From NCBI GenBank assembly GCA_030248135.1, contig JASANC010003005.1, positions 62,001 to 126,000 on the forward strand: a stretch of DNA of 64,000 nucleotides. The letters are read 5' to 3'. Shown piece by piece: positions 45,573 through 57,498 of the stretch. Position 1 is the stretch's first letter, and each line of letters starts with the position of its first letter. The notes under the pieces are model-generated. The model did not search any database. It was not told the origin of the DNA and saw only the letters and a program-made list of their open reading frames with translations. This stretch comes from Theristus sp. LFF4_11. Taxonomy: Eukaryota > Nematoda > Chromadorea > Monhysterida > Xyalidae. The position numbers and the translations under genes were made by a program.

Positions 45573-46420
45573 ATGAAACAAATGTGATGCCTTTTTGGGT
45601 TTATTGTCGTCTTGCTGCATGTTTGTTCGATCTTCTTCGATTTCGGGTAACGTTCTTGTTTGAAGACTGTACACTTTATTGAACACGTGTCCCTCTGAAT
45701 GTTACATCTGAATGCTGCACAGTGGCAAACATGCGATGCTATTGTGACATTAAAAGTGTTATAACGCGTGCGTGCCTGTGTGTTTGTTTTTTTGAAATTG
45801 AACATATCTGTGAAAGAACGTGCGGCGATCTTCAGACTGGCGCTTCTGTAAAAGACCGGTTTTATTAGCGGTGTTTTCTGGTTCCTTCGATCGATTTTCG
45901 ATTCGATTTTGATTTCGCCAAAATGTGCACTGGAATTAGTATGTCAAAATATCGGGTTTTGTCATGTTTTTGTCGAAATCGGGTTCTTGAATCTACTCAA
46001 AACTGGTTGTTTTCATGTGCGTTTGATGTTTTTTGTTCCCTTGTTCGTGTTCTTTTCGCAATAAAGCACAACAAATTGCGTCACGTTGGTTACGAATTTT
46101 TAATTGGAAATTGAATTTTCTGTCATACATTCTGTCAGAATTCGCAGAAAGACAATACCTGTTATCTATTTTTTAGGTTCTGCGATTCATTGCGTGTGCA
46201 GACGTAGAAAGAAAACTAGCATCAATCTTTTTGTGGCAATTCAAAATAGCGTAGGGATTCGAATCACTTTGCCAATTTTGAATTCCCGCGTCACGCGTTA
46301 ACTGTTTTCCTATCTATGCGCGCATTGAGTCTCGGGAGTCGGGAGCAAAATAAATAATCATAGTTGCATTTTGGTACTTTCGTAGTCAATAGCCTCCATA
46401 TTTCAGCCTCCGCCAGTTTT
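45573..46420. other. intergenic region between CSE1L and MYG1
   Basis: CSE1L 3' region, an AATAAA near 46062, a GACTCAATGCG-family MITE (46182-46350), and an acceptor-like TATTTCAG at about 46400-46407 just before the MYG1 start. The latter could be a trans-splice site or the end of a leader intron. Confidence 0.4.
46182..46350. mobile_element. GACTCAATGCG MITE copy upstream of MYG1
   Basis: Starts CTGCGATTCATTGCGTGTGC and ends GCGCATTGAGTCTCGGG. It lies within 75 bp of the MYG1 start codon, so it may contribute promoter sequence. Confidence 0.55.
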
Positions 46421-49400
46421 ATGTGGGGTTGGTTTTCACGCCAGTTGCAACGGAAAACAATTGAAGTGATGAGGAAGATTGGCACGCATGACGGATGCTT
46501 CCACGCTGACGAGGCGTTTGCGTGTTATCTGCTGAAGCAGTTGCCTGAATACCGCGATGCGGCCATTGTCAGGTGAAATGGATTATTATTAATAATTAAT
46601 TAAATAATAATTTAAGAAGTCGCGAATAATTAATAAAAAAGAAAGTGAACGGACGTTGGTTGATGGACCGTTGTTTCTGTTCAAACAAACCCGTTCGTGC
46701 TGACTTGGCCCATATGGCACGGCACTTTACGTTTGGTGTTATTGGATTCTACCATCCATGGAAACGTGCCTCTGACGTATATGTCCGTATAAGCGGTCTT
46801 TTATTCCGCACGTCAAAGTGGCGTGACGAACACCGGCACAAGGAAGGAAGTTCCAAACCAGCAACGCAGCTGAACCTGTTCGGTACAGAAGTGCCGGCAT
46901 TTCTGTCCAATAACTGTTTTTCAAGCGTTCAATCGAAGCATTCGACAGCGTGGTGTACCGTGACGCAGCGTTATGCCTCATATCGAGTCACTGAAGTGCA
47001 CGGCGGTACACCACACCGATCGCACGACAGCATGATTCAATCGAATGGTACTTCTGTGCAGGACACGTGACGAAAGTAAACTGGCGGAATGCGACGTGGT
47101 GGTGGATGTTGGCAGTGTCTACGAGCCGAACAGGCACAGATACGACCATCATCAACGGTCAGACCTGTCTCTTGAAAGTGGCGTTCATGAAGCAGTATTT
47201 AGTGACGCACAGCGAGGTTTTCAACTGCTTAAGGCGCGTTTAGCAATTAGTTTTTTGTGCGTACGCACGGACACGACACGTAAAAAATGGCCACGCGATT
47301 TAGAAATCGTGTCGCGTGTGCTATCTTAATGCATTACGGACACGACTAGTTTGCGCACGGGATTTAGAACGACGTTTGTGCGTACGGACGAAAAACTAAA
47401 TGGTGTTTCCGCCTTTAGTGCTTCATGGATGCCCCCTTTAGTTGTTGAACTCATTTTCGATTTGTTGAACCCTTTTCTGGCCATTGTCGGCAACCGTCAA
47501 CACCACTGTGCGACCATTAGAGATTGAAAAAACCCGGTCTTCAGACAAGCCCTTTGTTATTCGTTATCGTTTTTTTTTATTTTTAATGAATTCCATCATT
47601 CTTTATCAAATTCAATCATTTTTATCAGTTTCACCAGTTTCATCATTTTTATCAAAATCATCATTTTATCAGTTTCACCATTTTTATCAAAATCATCATT
47701 TTATCAGTTTCACCATTTTTATCAAAATCATCATTTTATCAGTTTCACCATTTTTATCAAAATCATCATTTTATCAGTTTCACCATTTTTATCAAAATCA
47801 TCATTTTATCAGTTTCACCATTTTTATCAAAATCATCATTTTATCAGTTTCACCATTTTTATCAAAATCATCATTCCCCCCACTTTTCAGCGACTTCACG
47901 GGCACCATGCGCTCGCTCGGCTCATTGGCGTACGACACAAAGCTGAGCAGCGCTGGGCTCGTCTATTTGCACTTCGGCCGACGGGTGCTGTGTAATCTGC
48001 TACCAAAGCTGCAACAGAACAGTGCTGACTTAGAGTTGTTGTACGAGCAGTTGTACGCGAATTTCGTCGAGGAAATGGACGGCGTCGATAATGGCATTGC
48101 CGCTTGTGACGGCCCGGCGAGGTGACGTCATTGAAGTGGCGGCATTGTTTGAATCGGACATACTGACGAGCCTGGGGGCCCGCGGTATACGCTTAACAGG
48201 CGAAACCCCATGAAACAGTGCTTGCACGTTCTAATATGCTGCGATTGATTGGCTTAGTTGTGTTGAACTGCTCGGAACAAGGAAAATGCTCAATTTTGAG
48301 GCAAGATTCACATCGCGCTGCGCAAATTTTGTCACGTTTCGGGTTTCGGGAACATTTTTGGACGCAGTAAATTCGTTTCAACTCTTACCCCATTTTTTAC
48401 GCATTGTGCTTTGACCACTTTTCACCCGGCGGTTTCGCCCATTTTTAGGTACAAAGTGACGACCACGTTGGCCGATCGTATCGGGCGCCTTTATCCAGCA
48501 TGGAATGAAACAAATGTCAAATCGAACGATATTGATGTTTGTTGCTTATGTTTTTTTAAAAACTCTTGACTCTCTTGATTTTTGTCACAGAATAAAATGA
48601 GTGCGATTTTTTACAAGAACAATGTCATTGAAAAATCATTGTCCCAAAACTTGTCCATCTCGCACAAGCCGATTTCAGAACAACTACAACCGAATCAAGA
48701 ATTTTACCAGCCAATAGCAGTAAAAAAAATCACAGTCAGACGAATTTCTTTACAACACGAAACTTAGCAATAACGATCGTTTGCAATTCTTGCTCAGATG
48801 TTATTCCACAAAGCGGTGCACTTGACCGGGTCGGAGTTCTCCGAGCGGGCGCACTACTGTTTCCACTCTTGGCTGCCCGCGCGTCAGCTGGTGGCTGCTG
48901 CGATTGAGCTGCGTTTCAGCGTACGTCTCGAAGTTACAGTTTTTGCTGATTGGCTGGCCTCAAAATGATATGGACTATACGTCAGCTAAAGTCCTTGTCC
49001 AAAGGACACCAACGTCCACACGTGTGACCTTGGACACACAGGCAACAAACAAACGCACTGGCACCAGCGTGTGTGTGTGTGTGTATCGGTGCCGGTGTGT
49101 TTGTCGGTGCCGTGGACTGCGCAACGTCGTGCGCTGTCCTTCATGGGATCACTTTCGTTCCTCTTTTCGAAAGTGTCACGTCCAACTTGCTTGCCGATCA
49201 TGTTCGACTCAACGGCATCAAAATTTTGGTCGTCAGCAGCGTGTATTTCAAAAAGAGTTTCACCTTTTCCAGGTACACCCAAGCGGCAGTATTTTTCTGC
49301 TGGAAAACGGCGGCCTACCGTGGAAGGAGCACTTGTTCTCGTTAGAAAACGAAATGAAAGACGTTCGGTTGCTGTTTTGCATCTACGAAGACGCGAGCGG

Positions 49401-50036
49401 AATGTGGCGTGTGCAGGCAGTGCCGCTGAGTACCACTGAAAAATTCACGAATCGGTAAGCGGCTTTGTTTGCCTCTCACCATTTTTGCCCGTTTATTGCA
49501 ACAAAATACGTATTCTATTGTTTACGTGCACATTTTTTTGCAACAGACTACACTTTACATTCACTTTCACAGTAATGTTGCACATTTTCAAACCAGCGAA
49601 ACAAACACACTGGCGCGCACACATGTAACGACAGCAACGCGCGTGTTAGCGGTTTTTTTTTCCCGTCTGTCTGTTTGTTTGTGTACTGAATCGGACATAA
49701 AAACGGTTGCTTTTGCCATCCATCCAGTTTATTTCGCAAAAAAAACAGGAAAACTCTCCGATAAAACTGCACGAACGGCATGTAATACGGAGACCCATCA
49801 AAAGCAATATAAAACTCTCAGATGAATTGTGTTCTTTTTTTCACGCCAGCCTGCCATTGCACGAATCGTGGCGCGGCCTCAGAGGTGCTGAGTTGGAGGC
49901 AGTTTGCGGCATTCCGGGAGCGAAGTTCTGCCATGCTTCCGGCTTTATTGGCGGCCACGCGACACGAGAGGGCGCCGTGGAAATGGCTGCCAAAACGATG
50001 CAACTGAATGGAGCTAATGCAAGTGAAAAGTCATGA
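46421..50036 (+). CDS. MYG1: MYG1, DHH-type 3'-5' RNA exonuclease
   Basis: Member of the MYG1/GAMM1 branch of the DHH phosphoesterase superfamily, reported to process RNA in nucleolus and mitochondria. Seven exons in phase: 46421-46572, 47062-47157, 47891-48121, 48449-48536, 48798-48920, 49273-49454, 49850-50036, for 352 residues. Motifs: IGTHDGCFHADEAFACYLL (metal-binding His and Asp), CDVVVDVGSVYEP, RYDHHQR (the DHH motif), LSSAGLVYLHFG, FVEEMDGVDNGI, HSWLPARQLV, HPSGSIFLLENG, LPWKEHLFSLE, SWRGLRGAELEAVCGIPGAK, and CHASGFIGGHATREGA. An in-frame upstream ATG at 46364 would add MHFGTFVVNSLHISASASF, which could act as a mitochondrial presequence. Intron 2 contains a nested MITE pair and a minisatellite. 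Confidence 0.95.
47183..47437. mobile_element. GGCATTCATGAAGC-family MITE containing a Harbinger-like insertion
   Basis: Left end GGCGTTCATGAAGCAGTATT and right end TGCTTCATGGATGCC belong to the family at 23025 and 51536. The 183-bp element at 47232-47414 is inserted inside. Confidence 0.65.
47232..47414. mobile_element. 183-bp PIF/Harbinger-like MITE, second copy
   Basis: Near-identical to 14012-14195, with the same AGGCG and CGCCT ends and the same TTA on both flanks (47229-47231 and 47415-47417). Confidence 0.8.
47618..47876. repeat. 35-bp minisatellite in MYG1 intron 2
   Basis: The unit built of ATCATTTTATCAG and TTTCACCATTTTTATCAAA repeats about seven times with almost no divergence, ending 15 bp before MYG1 exon 3. 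The repeat gives a long open frame on the plus strand that is not a gene. Confidence 0.9.
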
Positions 50037-51082
50037 TTGCACTGAATTGTTGGTTGCTTGTGATCATTTGGGTTGTCCGTTTTTTTTCTTAGGGCAATGT
50101 TGTTGTTTGTTTTACTGATTGTTTTGTTGATTTCTGTTGATGGTGTTTTTTGGATGTAGCAGCTATTATCTTTGTTTGATTTGCTGGTTTGCATCTCAAA
50201 TGTTTACACTTTGAACTTTTGGCCTGATACTTTTTTCGCGACTTTTTCATATGACTTGTTTTTTAGTTTCGTTGTTACTCCATTTGACACAAAATGAACC
50301 TTTGTGTATTTTAAACCTTTTCATTTAAAAAACGTCGGTGTACAAAAACTATGACCCATCCCCACGGCTATGGTTTTGGCTTTCTTTGTGGCATTTGGGT
50401 ATCGATGGGCTTTTGAGCATTTGATTTGTGCAAAATCATGGCACCATGTTGCGCGGTAGACTCACAATTCAGAAACAATTGGTCGCCTGATTTTTAGGTA
50501 CGAGTTTGAAGAAGCCAGCAAGCCCAAAATTGCGACTGCGTTTTTTATAATGTGTAATTTTGTTTGTCACCACGCTGGGTTTTGTACGGTTTTATGACGT
50601 GTCTGGTCTGCTACTAACCACATGCTGTGGTAGACATGTAAAGAAACACGCACGCAACATTGGCACACTGCATTTCCTTTGTGTTTTGGCGCGAGTCACT
50701 GTGTATTCAAAATTATGGGAAATGTATGTGTGCGCGTCCTTTTTGCGGTTTTCTTGTGTCGTGTGTTTGCTTGCTTGCAGATGATTTGTATTTTTTTTTA
50801 AATTTCGGATTGATTTCCTCCGATTTTTTTTATTTTCACATTGTTGTTCTGTGATTGAGTATAAAATGGTGACGTTTTCTCGGTTATAATTTGCTTATTC
50901 CAAAACAAATCGCTTGCGGGTGTCAAACTGTCCCGAACCGATATTTTTGTGCCAAAAGCTTGAAATTTCCTTTTTTACAGAGCTTCTTTCGTTCAGTTTC
51001 TGTTACCACTACAAAATATTTGGCATTTCGTTGCTTCTGTCAGAGACAGATTCATGAGCTACCAATTCAATATTTGCGGCAA
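50037..51082. other. intergenic region between MYG1 and the RhoGEF gene
   Basis: AT-rich, no exon recognised. A frame reaching back from the RhoGEF start (HELPIQYLRQ before MYSVKR) shows that its 5' end could lie further upstream. Confidence 0.4.
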
Positions 51083-54000
51083 ATGTACTCCGTGAAACGT
51101 GCGCGTGAGCACGGGCGAATTGGCCGCCAGCACGACGACGGTGGCGCTGATGAATGCGACGAGCCGGTCGGCGAATGGAGGCGCTCGAAATTGACGTCGG
51201 AAATATTTTCGAGCGAAAAAGCATATTTGCATCATCTGGACATACTGATCAGCGTGCGTGTGTATCTTTGTTCTCAAATTGACAGCGACGTTTTTCAATG
51301 ACAAGGCATTGTGCGAAACGCAGTTTTGTGACGCCACTGTCCGAAACACTGCGCTGCGCTTCATGAATCCAACATTTCCTTCAAGCGCCATTCATGCAGG
51401 TTGTGCGCGTCACTTCGCTGCACATTCATGAAGCACAGTAACAGTGGAGCTTCAGCGCGCTTCAGTTTTAGAACATACACACATATTCATCATACGCACG
51501 TTTCATGTTAGCGTTCAGGCGTGAATGGGACTTAAGGGGCATTCCTGAAGCACCATTTAGTGACCGCGAAGCTATGTTTTAACATACCTAGCTATGCGTC
51601 GCTAAATACTACTTCATGAATGCTAATGGTCCGTCCAACATCCTCCCACCCTTGCAGCTATTCGTCGATCCGTTGTCGCGTGACACCAGTTGCATCACGA
51701 AGTCGATCCATCGCACCTTGTTCAGTGAGCTGCGTTCGATTCGCCTCGTCAATCAAGTGCTCTACGATCACCTCTGCTCGTCCGATGTGCCGGTGGCGTT
51801 TGCGACGTTGATGCCCTATCTTAAGCTGTACGCGTCGTATGCGCGCAATTTTCCCGCATCGCAGACGAAACTCGACGTTAGTGGCGCGCATTTTTTTTTG
51901 ATTTTTTGCTGGCTTGTTCTGATTGATTGATTTTGTTGTTTTATTGATCTTCTGTTCTGTTTTTGTCGACACTTTGGAAATTGTGTCGGCGAATGCACAA
52001 GGACGCGGGTTTACTGTTTCCAAACCAACAAGCTGGACACAGAGTTACTTGGCTGTCCTACAGTGGCGGCCAAAAGTTTGGAAACCCCTGCGTGCGCTGC
52101 ACATCGCACATTTTTGCGTTATTACTATGCACATAAGCAAATATTTTTGATTTTTGGAACAAGCAATTGTTGTGTTCATAAAAAACAAAGCTTGCATGTG
52201 TTGGGGAGAGACGCACAATAAAAGCACGACACGCACGCGCGCATGGGGGTTTCCAAACGTTCGGCCGCCACTGTAGTTTCATGTACCACACTGTGGTGGA
52301 GAACCAGAAAGTATCTGCAACTCAATGTTTGTCTGCTTTTGCATTGGGCTCACTGTTTGCTTGTCCCACCTTGCACAATGCAACAAGTCTGCTGAATTCT
52401 GCATTCGATCTGTTGAATGCACAAATTGCATGTTTTGGACAGTTTGACTGTTTGACTGTCAATTTGCATGGTCCAACGCTCCAACCGATGTTGGAAGCCT
52501 TGAAATTGCATCAACCAACTGCGATCCAAAATGATGCTTGTTGCGTGTGGAATTCGATTCGGCAAAGAAAACAACCAACCGACAGAATCCGCTGTTTCAA
52601 AAAAAAATTCTGCAGCCGTAAACCTTTTTTCTCAGTCTCTCCTCAAATGCAACAAACGATTCGCCGAGTTTATCAAACGGCAGGAGGCCGATCCGCTCGC
52701 ACACGGCCTCAAACTGCCCGCGCTGCTGATCATGCCGATACAACGAATTCCGAGGTGTTACCCGTTTTTTGTTTGAATTTCGGTAGAACGCAAAACTGAA
52801 ACTCCACTGATTGGCTCTGCGGTTGACTTTGGAGCACTGTCGAATCAGCGTGCAAAACTCTTTGTTTAATGAGCTAGTCGCACTATTTTGACAGTTAGAC
52901 TGCGGCACTTTTGTTGAACTGCTAGAGTCTGTCCGTGCTGATTGGCTGTGTTTGAATTTGGCGGCGCACTGATTGATCGCGCGAACTCGGACTGCAGGAA
53001 TGCAGAATTTCTGAAATTCTGTTCATCTGTTGCTGTTCACTGCGGCCACTGCGTAATGGTGTCGCACTTTTTTGGCGTCAGCAGTCCGGCCCCGCTACAC
53101 GTGAGTTCAATCATTGTCGATCAGCCAGCGCCGCCCCGCCGCGAGTCCCCGATGAAACGCTTGCCGTCAGAATTTTAGCCTCGGACAGTGGTGCACTACA
53201 GCCATCCGTCACAAACAGCAGTGGATCCAACACTCGCGGTGCCACATGAACAGCAAAAAAACCACTGCCCTCCGTTTAAATTTGCTCACTTTTTAACAGG
53301 TATCGCTTGTTGCTGACGAATTTACGCGACTGCACTGATGCCGGCGAACAGGCGCAGTTGAACGGTAAGATTGGACGCATAAATACGGTTTGTCTGCTCA
53401 GCATTCTCTGTCAATGCCGGAAGTCGAATCACTGATGACAAATTTTCCACAAAAAAAAACTTTTACTGTGTGTTGCTCACTTTTCAAAATCTGGAACGAA
53501 CGAACAGCAATTTGGACGATGTTTTTAGCCAGGGTTAGCCCAGAAAAGCGTGCAGGTTACGCCAACGTCAAGTTGGGCCCACACCGAGTTGTTTCTGTCA
53601 TGAAGTGCCCATACACACTTCTCGGCGGGGCTCGATTCCCGAACTCTCAGACAAGAGTCTATCTATTATCAAGTTTTTTAGGTTCTGCGACTCTATAGGC
53701 TTGCAGACGTGAAAGAAAACCAGTTTCAGTTTTTATGTGGCAATTCAACGTCTCTTAAGTGACTCTGCCCTGTTAAGTGGACTCGAATCACTTTGCCAAT
53801 TGTGAATTCCCGCGTTATGCCTAAAACGGTTTATCCATTTATGCGCGCATTGAGTCTCGGGCGGGAGCAAAATATTTCAAAAATCATAGAAAGTGATGAA
53901 ATATAGATCATCATTTTTACTCTCGTTCTCGTCACTTCGACAGAAATCCTGAGTCGTTTGAACGAGGTGGCCGAGCGTGTGAACGAGTGTGTGCGCGACT

Positions 54001-57000
54001 ACGAGAACACGATGACGATGCTCGCTGTGCAGGAGCGTCTGGACAGTTGCGCACCGAAATTGCTGGCACCGGGGCGGACAATGCTGAGAGAGGGCGTCTT
54101 GAAAAAGGTACACGTCACTGGTGCAGTTCAGTTCAGTTTGATTTAGCAAGTAATGCAAAATTACAAACCAACCGCAGTTGGGTGCATTGCCGTAAAAGTC
54201 TGAACAAAATCAACAAACAAATAAGCACAGCAAGTGCAAAACTGGTTCACGTGCGTAGGCGGTTGGCCCCTAGCAGGCAGTCACACACCATACACAGCAC
54301 AAACACACAGGCACGCACGCCAACGCTGCTGTGCCGGTGTGCGTGTTGAACATCACTGTGTGGTGCGCACCAAACTGCACAGTTTTCAGAATGAAGTTTC
54401 CACATCTAATAAGCACGATTTTCTTCGTCATTTTACCCGTTTCTCCACGATCCACTGCGTTATAATACAGCCCATTTTCTACCCGTGCCAGTTCGTCCGC
54501 CACCGCCGCGACCAGCAGCAGCAACTGCAGACGCGTTTTTTCTGGCTGTTCACGGACGTGCTGCTGTACGCGAAGGCGCCGAAGTCGCTGAATCGCACCA
54601 GGAAACTCCAATGCTGCTGTGTGCTGCCGTTGCGGCATTGCGCCGCCGAGCGCGTGTACGGCACCAACGTGTTCGTGGTCGGTGGGCAGCTCGGATGAAA
54701 GGAAATTTTTGACCCGTGCCTGTGCAAATTTTGGAAGTGTGTGTAAAGCAGTTTTTGACCCGTGCGTGTGCAAATTTTGAAAGTGTCTGTGCAAAGCAGT
54801 TTTTGACCCCTGCCTGTGCAAATTTTGAAAGTGTGTGGAAAGCAGTTTTTGACCCGTGCCTGTGCAAATTTTGAAAGTGTCTAGGCAAAGCCATTTTTGA
54901 CCCGTGCCTGTGCAAATTTTGAAAGTGTGTGTAAAGCAGTTTTTGACTCGTGCCTGTGCAAATTTTGAAAGTGTCTGTGCAAAGCAATTTTTTACCCGTG
55001 CCTCTGTAAATTTTGAAAGTGTCTGTGCAAAGCATTTTTTGACCCGTGCCTGTGCAAATTTTGAAAGTGTCTAGGCAAAGCCATTTTTGACCCGTGCCTG
55101 CAGCACGGCCGCACTTTGATTTTTCTGCATATGATGTTGCCAGGCCGAAATGCAGAGAACCATTATGCAAACACAAATCGACTGCCATTCGGAAATCCCC
55201 GTTCAAAATATCAAAAACTCTATGCTTTTTCCTGCTCCACTCTCTCATATACGATTTCAACGCCTAATAGTCCGCAGTTTGATAGTCTGATTGAATCACA
55301 AGACCGCGTGCGATTTTCAGTGCAGCGCTTTCATCAAACACACAGGCACTAGGCACACATATGCAATCACTTGCTGGAGAGAGATGTGCGATGGTCTTTC
55401 GAGCAGGACTTTTTATGGTGCAACTGCAGCCAATTTGCGCGTTAGGTTGAATTTTTTCTAGAAGTTGACAACTGGCAACTTTTTTAAAGTTTTTTTTGCA
55501 GCTGACCTGCCGTAATGAGCAACTGTCACTGACGGCTGATTCCTACGCAACTGTGTGCGAGTGGGTGGACGCTATCAACAGCGCAGTGCGGTACGATTGC
55601 TAGGACGGAATTCAGCCGCGGGGATGAAGTTCTGGTCTGGAACCGGAATTTCAATTTGCGTAACACCGCGAGATTACCGATGCTACACACCCTGGCAGCT
55701 TCAAATAACTGAAGCAGTCATAAATTCACTGTCGCTGGTTTTCGTCTCTCTGGCTGGCTGGCCAACCAAACACACTGGTATCATATTAGTGTGCACTAGA
55801 AGATGAACGCTCGTTCAGAGCCACTAAATCGTGTTCACGGCATAAAGTACCATGCCATCATTTTTATTGTCAGTTCCGAGTCGCAGAAGGGATCCGGCTC
55901 CAATCCAGAGCACGCCATAGAGTCGGTCGAGTAAGAAAGGAACTTCTCAAGTCGATTGCTTGCAAAAACGTGTGAGAAATGTCCAACTAAATTGTGTCTG
56001 TATGTGTCTCTTTGTTTCAGAAGCCTTCGCGAAAGTCGTGAAACACTGCGAAAAGATAGCAGCAAACGTACGGTCTTGAGACGTTCGGTCTTGCAACGAT
56101 TGCGGAAACGCGCTAGCACAATGGCTAGTAGGAGGCGACCTCCACAAAAATTGGCCGTCAATTTGAGCAGGACCAATGATGTGGCGGAGAATGTGGTCAG
56201 TTCGCTTGTTTTTGGATGCTACAGAAACAGAAACATGAATACAGTAATGTTGACCGTTTGTTGAAGCACTTTTTGTGACTTTTCCATGATCCATGAAAGT
56301 CGATTGAGTGTGTGTGAACTCATGAGTTGTGGGTCTTGGATCATGATAATTCGATTTCCAATCATCAGCAAAACTACAAGAACGAACATGTGAAAAAAAA
56401 GTTTTCAAAATGCCTTTTCCGATCTCACCACTATCATCGGCTCCAACCACCCGTCCGAAACCGTCCGGCCGCAGTGTCCTGGATCGAGCCGTGCAGCAAA
56501 TGCGTCGGCGCACTGGCAGCAAGCGACCACTGAACCAGCGAAACGAACTCCAACACGAGCTGCCGAAACGACCGCTAAGGAAAACGAACAACCCGCGCAA
56601 GCAGCAATCAGCAAGCACGATTGCGAGCGATCCGTCCACCAATGCGCTCCGTCTCGAGTCACGACTGAGTTTCGCGGCTGCAGACTGTCCAGCTCCCGCA
56701 GGTGCTGGTTTCATGCCGGACCCGCTCGCAATGGATAACGACGAAAACTCGATAAAACGCCGACGAAGCTACGATGTTGCCCTGAAGGAGGGACAGCTAT
56801 CGATCGGGAATGGCGATTGTTACGATGAGCCAGACGGTTCAACAGCAGTATCGACCGCGGCTATGAGGTTCGCCTCGCTGAATCGACTGTCGGTGGTTGC
56901 GGAAGAGGATGATTGCAATTTGGTTGGTTGGTTTTGGTGTTCGGAATCGGGTTGTCAAGTGAACGTTGTGCATGTGAAAAAAAACTGTCACACAGGCATT

Positions 57001-57498
57001 TTTTGTGTTGTATTGTCACTGGAACGCGCAGGCACACCGCGCACAGTGAAAGAACGTTTTTTATGACGTTTACTAAACACACTAGCACGCGTGCTGTTAT
57101 TGCTCGGTGCCTGTGTGTTTTGTTGTGTATCACTCAAACATAAGGAAATACTGCGCGGTTTCAGACAATAACTTTGCCGATGTGTGTGTGTGGGTGGGTG
57201 GAACCAGCTGTTTTGGCTGCTTCTCTGAACATCTGCTTTTCAGCAGTCGCATTTTACTGATGGATTTTACAGTCTTCACAAACAATCCGGTCGTGTTGGT
57301 CGCGACAAGAAAAAACATATCGCGCAGTTCAGAAAAGTTTCAAAAAACACAAAACATTGTTTCCAAATTTCGCAGAACAACACCGCCAGTCCCGGCGCAG
57401 TCAACCGACATTCATCGTACATGCACGGCGTGTGCAACACGATGCTGCCGGGTGCGCAGTCGTCTAATTCGAATTATCATCATTCGTCAACAAAGTGA
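51083..57498 (+). CDS. DH-PH Rho guanine nucleotide exchange factor, ARHGEF39-like with C-terminal extension
   Basis: Activates Rho-family GTPases. Ten exons in phase: 51083-51253, 51658-51876, 52636-52754, 53300-53364, 53944-54107, 54492-54677, 55502-55590, 56021-56199, 56369-56922, 57376-57498, for 622 residues. The DH domain covers about residues 30-250: KLTSEIFSSEKAYLHHLDIL (CR1), LMPYLKLYASYARNF, FAEFIKRQEADP, LLIMPIQRIPRYRLLLTNLR (the conserved CR3 helix) and LNEVAERVNECVRDYEN. The PH domain follows: LREGVLKK, FFWLFTDVLLYAK, LPLRHCAAERVYG, LSLTADSYATVCEWVDAINS. The PH pattern reminds me most of ARHGEF39; FGD-type GEFs are the alternative, but no FYVE domain is visible. After the PH domain come about 280 basic and Ser-rich residues (RRSVLQRLRKRAS, AVQQMRRRTGSKRP), probably disordered. 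The start codon could lie further upstream. Confidence 0.88.
51536..51623. mobile_element. GGCATTCATGAAGC MITE, 88 bp
   Basis: GGGGCATTCCTGAAGCACC at the left, CTTCATGAATGC at the right, TAA on both flanks. It ends about 34 bp before RhoGEF exon 2 and so lies close to its branch-point region. Confidence 0.65.
52061..52273. mobile_element. 213-bp Tc1/mariner-like MITE
   Basis: Ends CAGTGGCGGCCAAAAGTTTG and its near-perfect inverse ending GGCCGCCACTG, flanked by TA on both sides. CAGTGGCGGCCAAA is a known style of Tc1/mariner terminus. It is non-coding and lies in RhoGEF intron 2. Confidence 0.88.
53515..53665 (-). mobile_element. tRNA-derived SINE, 5'-truncated copy
   Basis: Shares the tail (minus strand CTGGCTAAAAACATCG) and the GGAATCGAGCCCCGCCGAG region with the other SINEs but lacks the A-box end. 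Confidence 0.6.
53684..53868. mobile_element. GACTCAATGCG MITE copy in RhoGEF intron 4
   Basis: GGTTCTGCGACTCTATAGGC at the left, GCCAATTGTGAATTCCCGCG inside, GCGCGCATTGAGTCTCGGG at the right. It abuts the SINE remnant. Confidence 0.55.
54700..55105. repeat. 47-48 bp minisatellite in RhoGEF intron 6
   Basis: A unit containing TTTTTGACCCGTGCCTGTG and CAAATTTTGAAAGTGTCTG repeats about eight times. The minus strand is open across it (repeating HFQNLHRHGSK), which is a by-product of the repeat and not a gene. Confidence 0.9.

Noticed and set aside
47484..48125. 213-codon plus-strand frame with repeated SFTIFIKIIILSVS
   Set aside because: The repeats come from the 35-bp minisatellite in MYG1 intron 2; only the last part is MYG1 exon 3.
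52045..52236. Minus-strand frames within 52.0-52.3 kb
   Set aside because: They lie within the TA-flanked 213-bp MITE.
54550..55260. 236-codon minus-strand frame with HRHGSK repeats
   Set aside because: Produced by the 47-48 bp minisatellite in the RhoGEF intron and antisense to its PH exon.
55947..56714. 255-codon minus-strand frame
   Set aside because: Antisense to RhoGEF exons 8 and 9, which are in phase with a full gene model.
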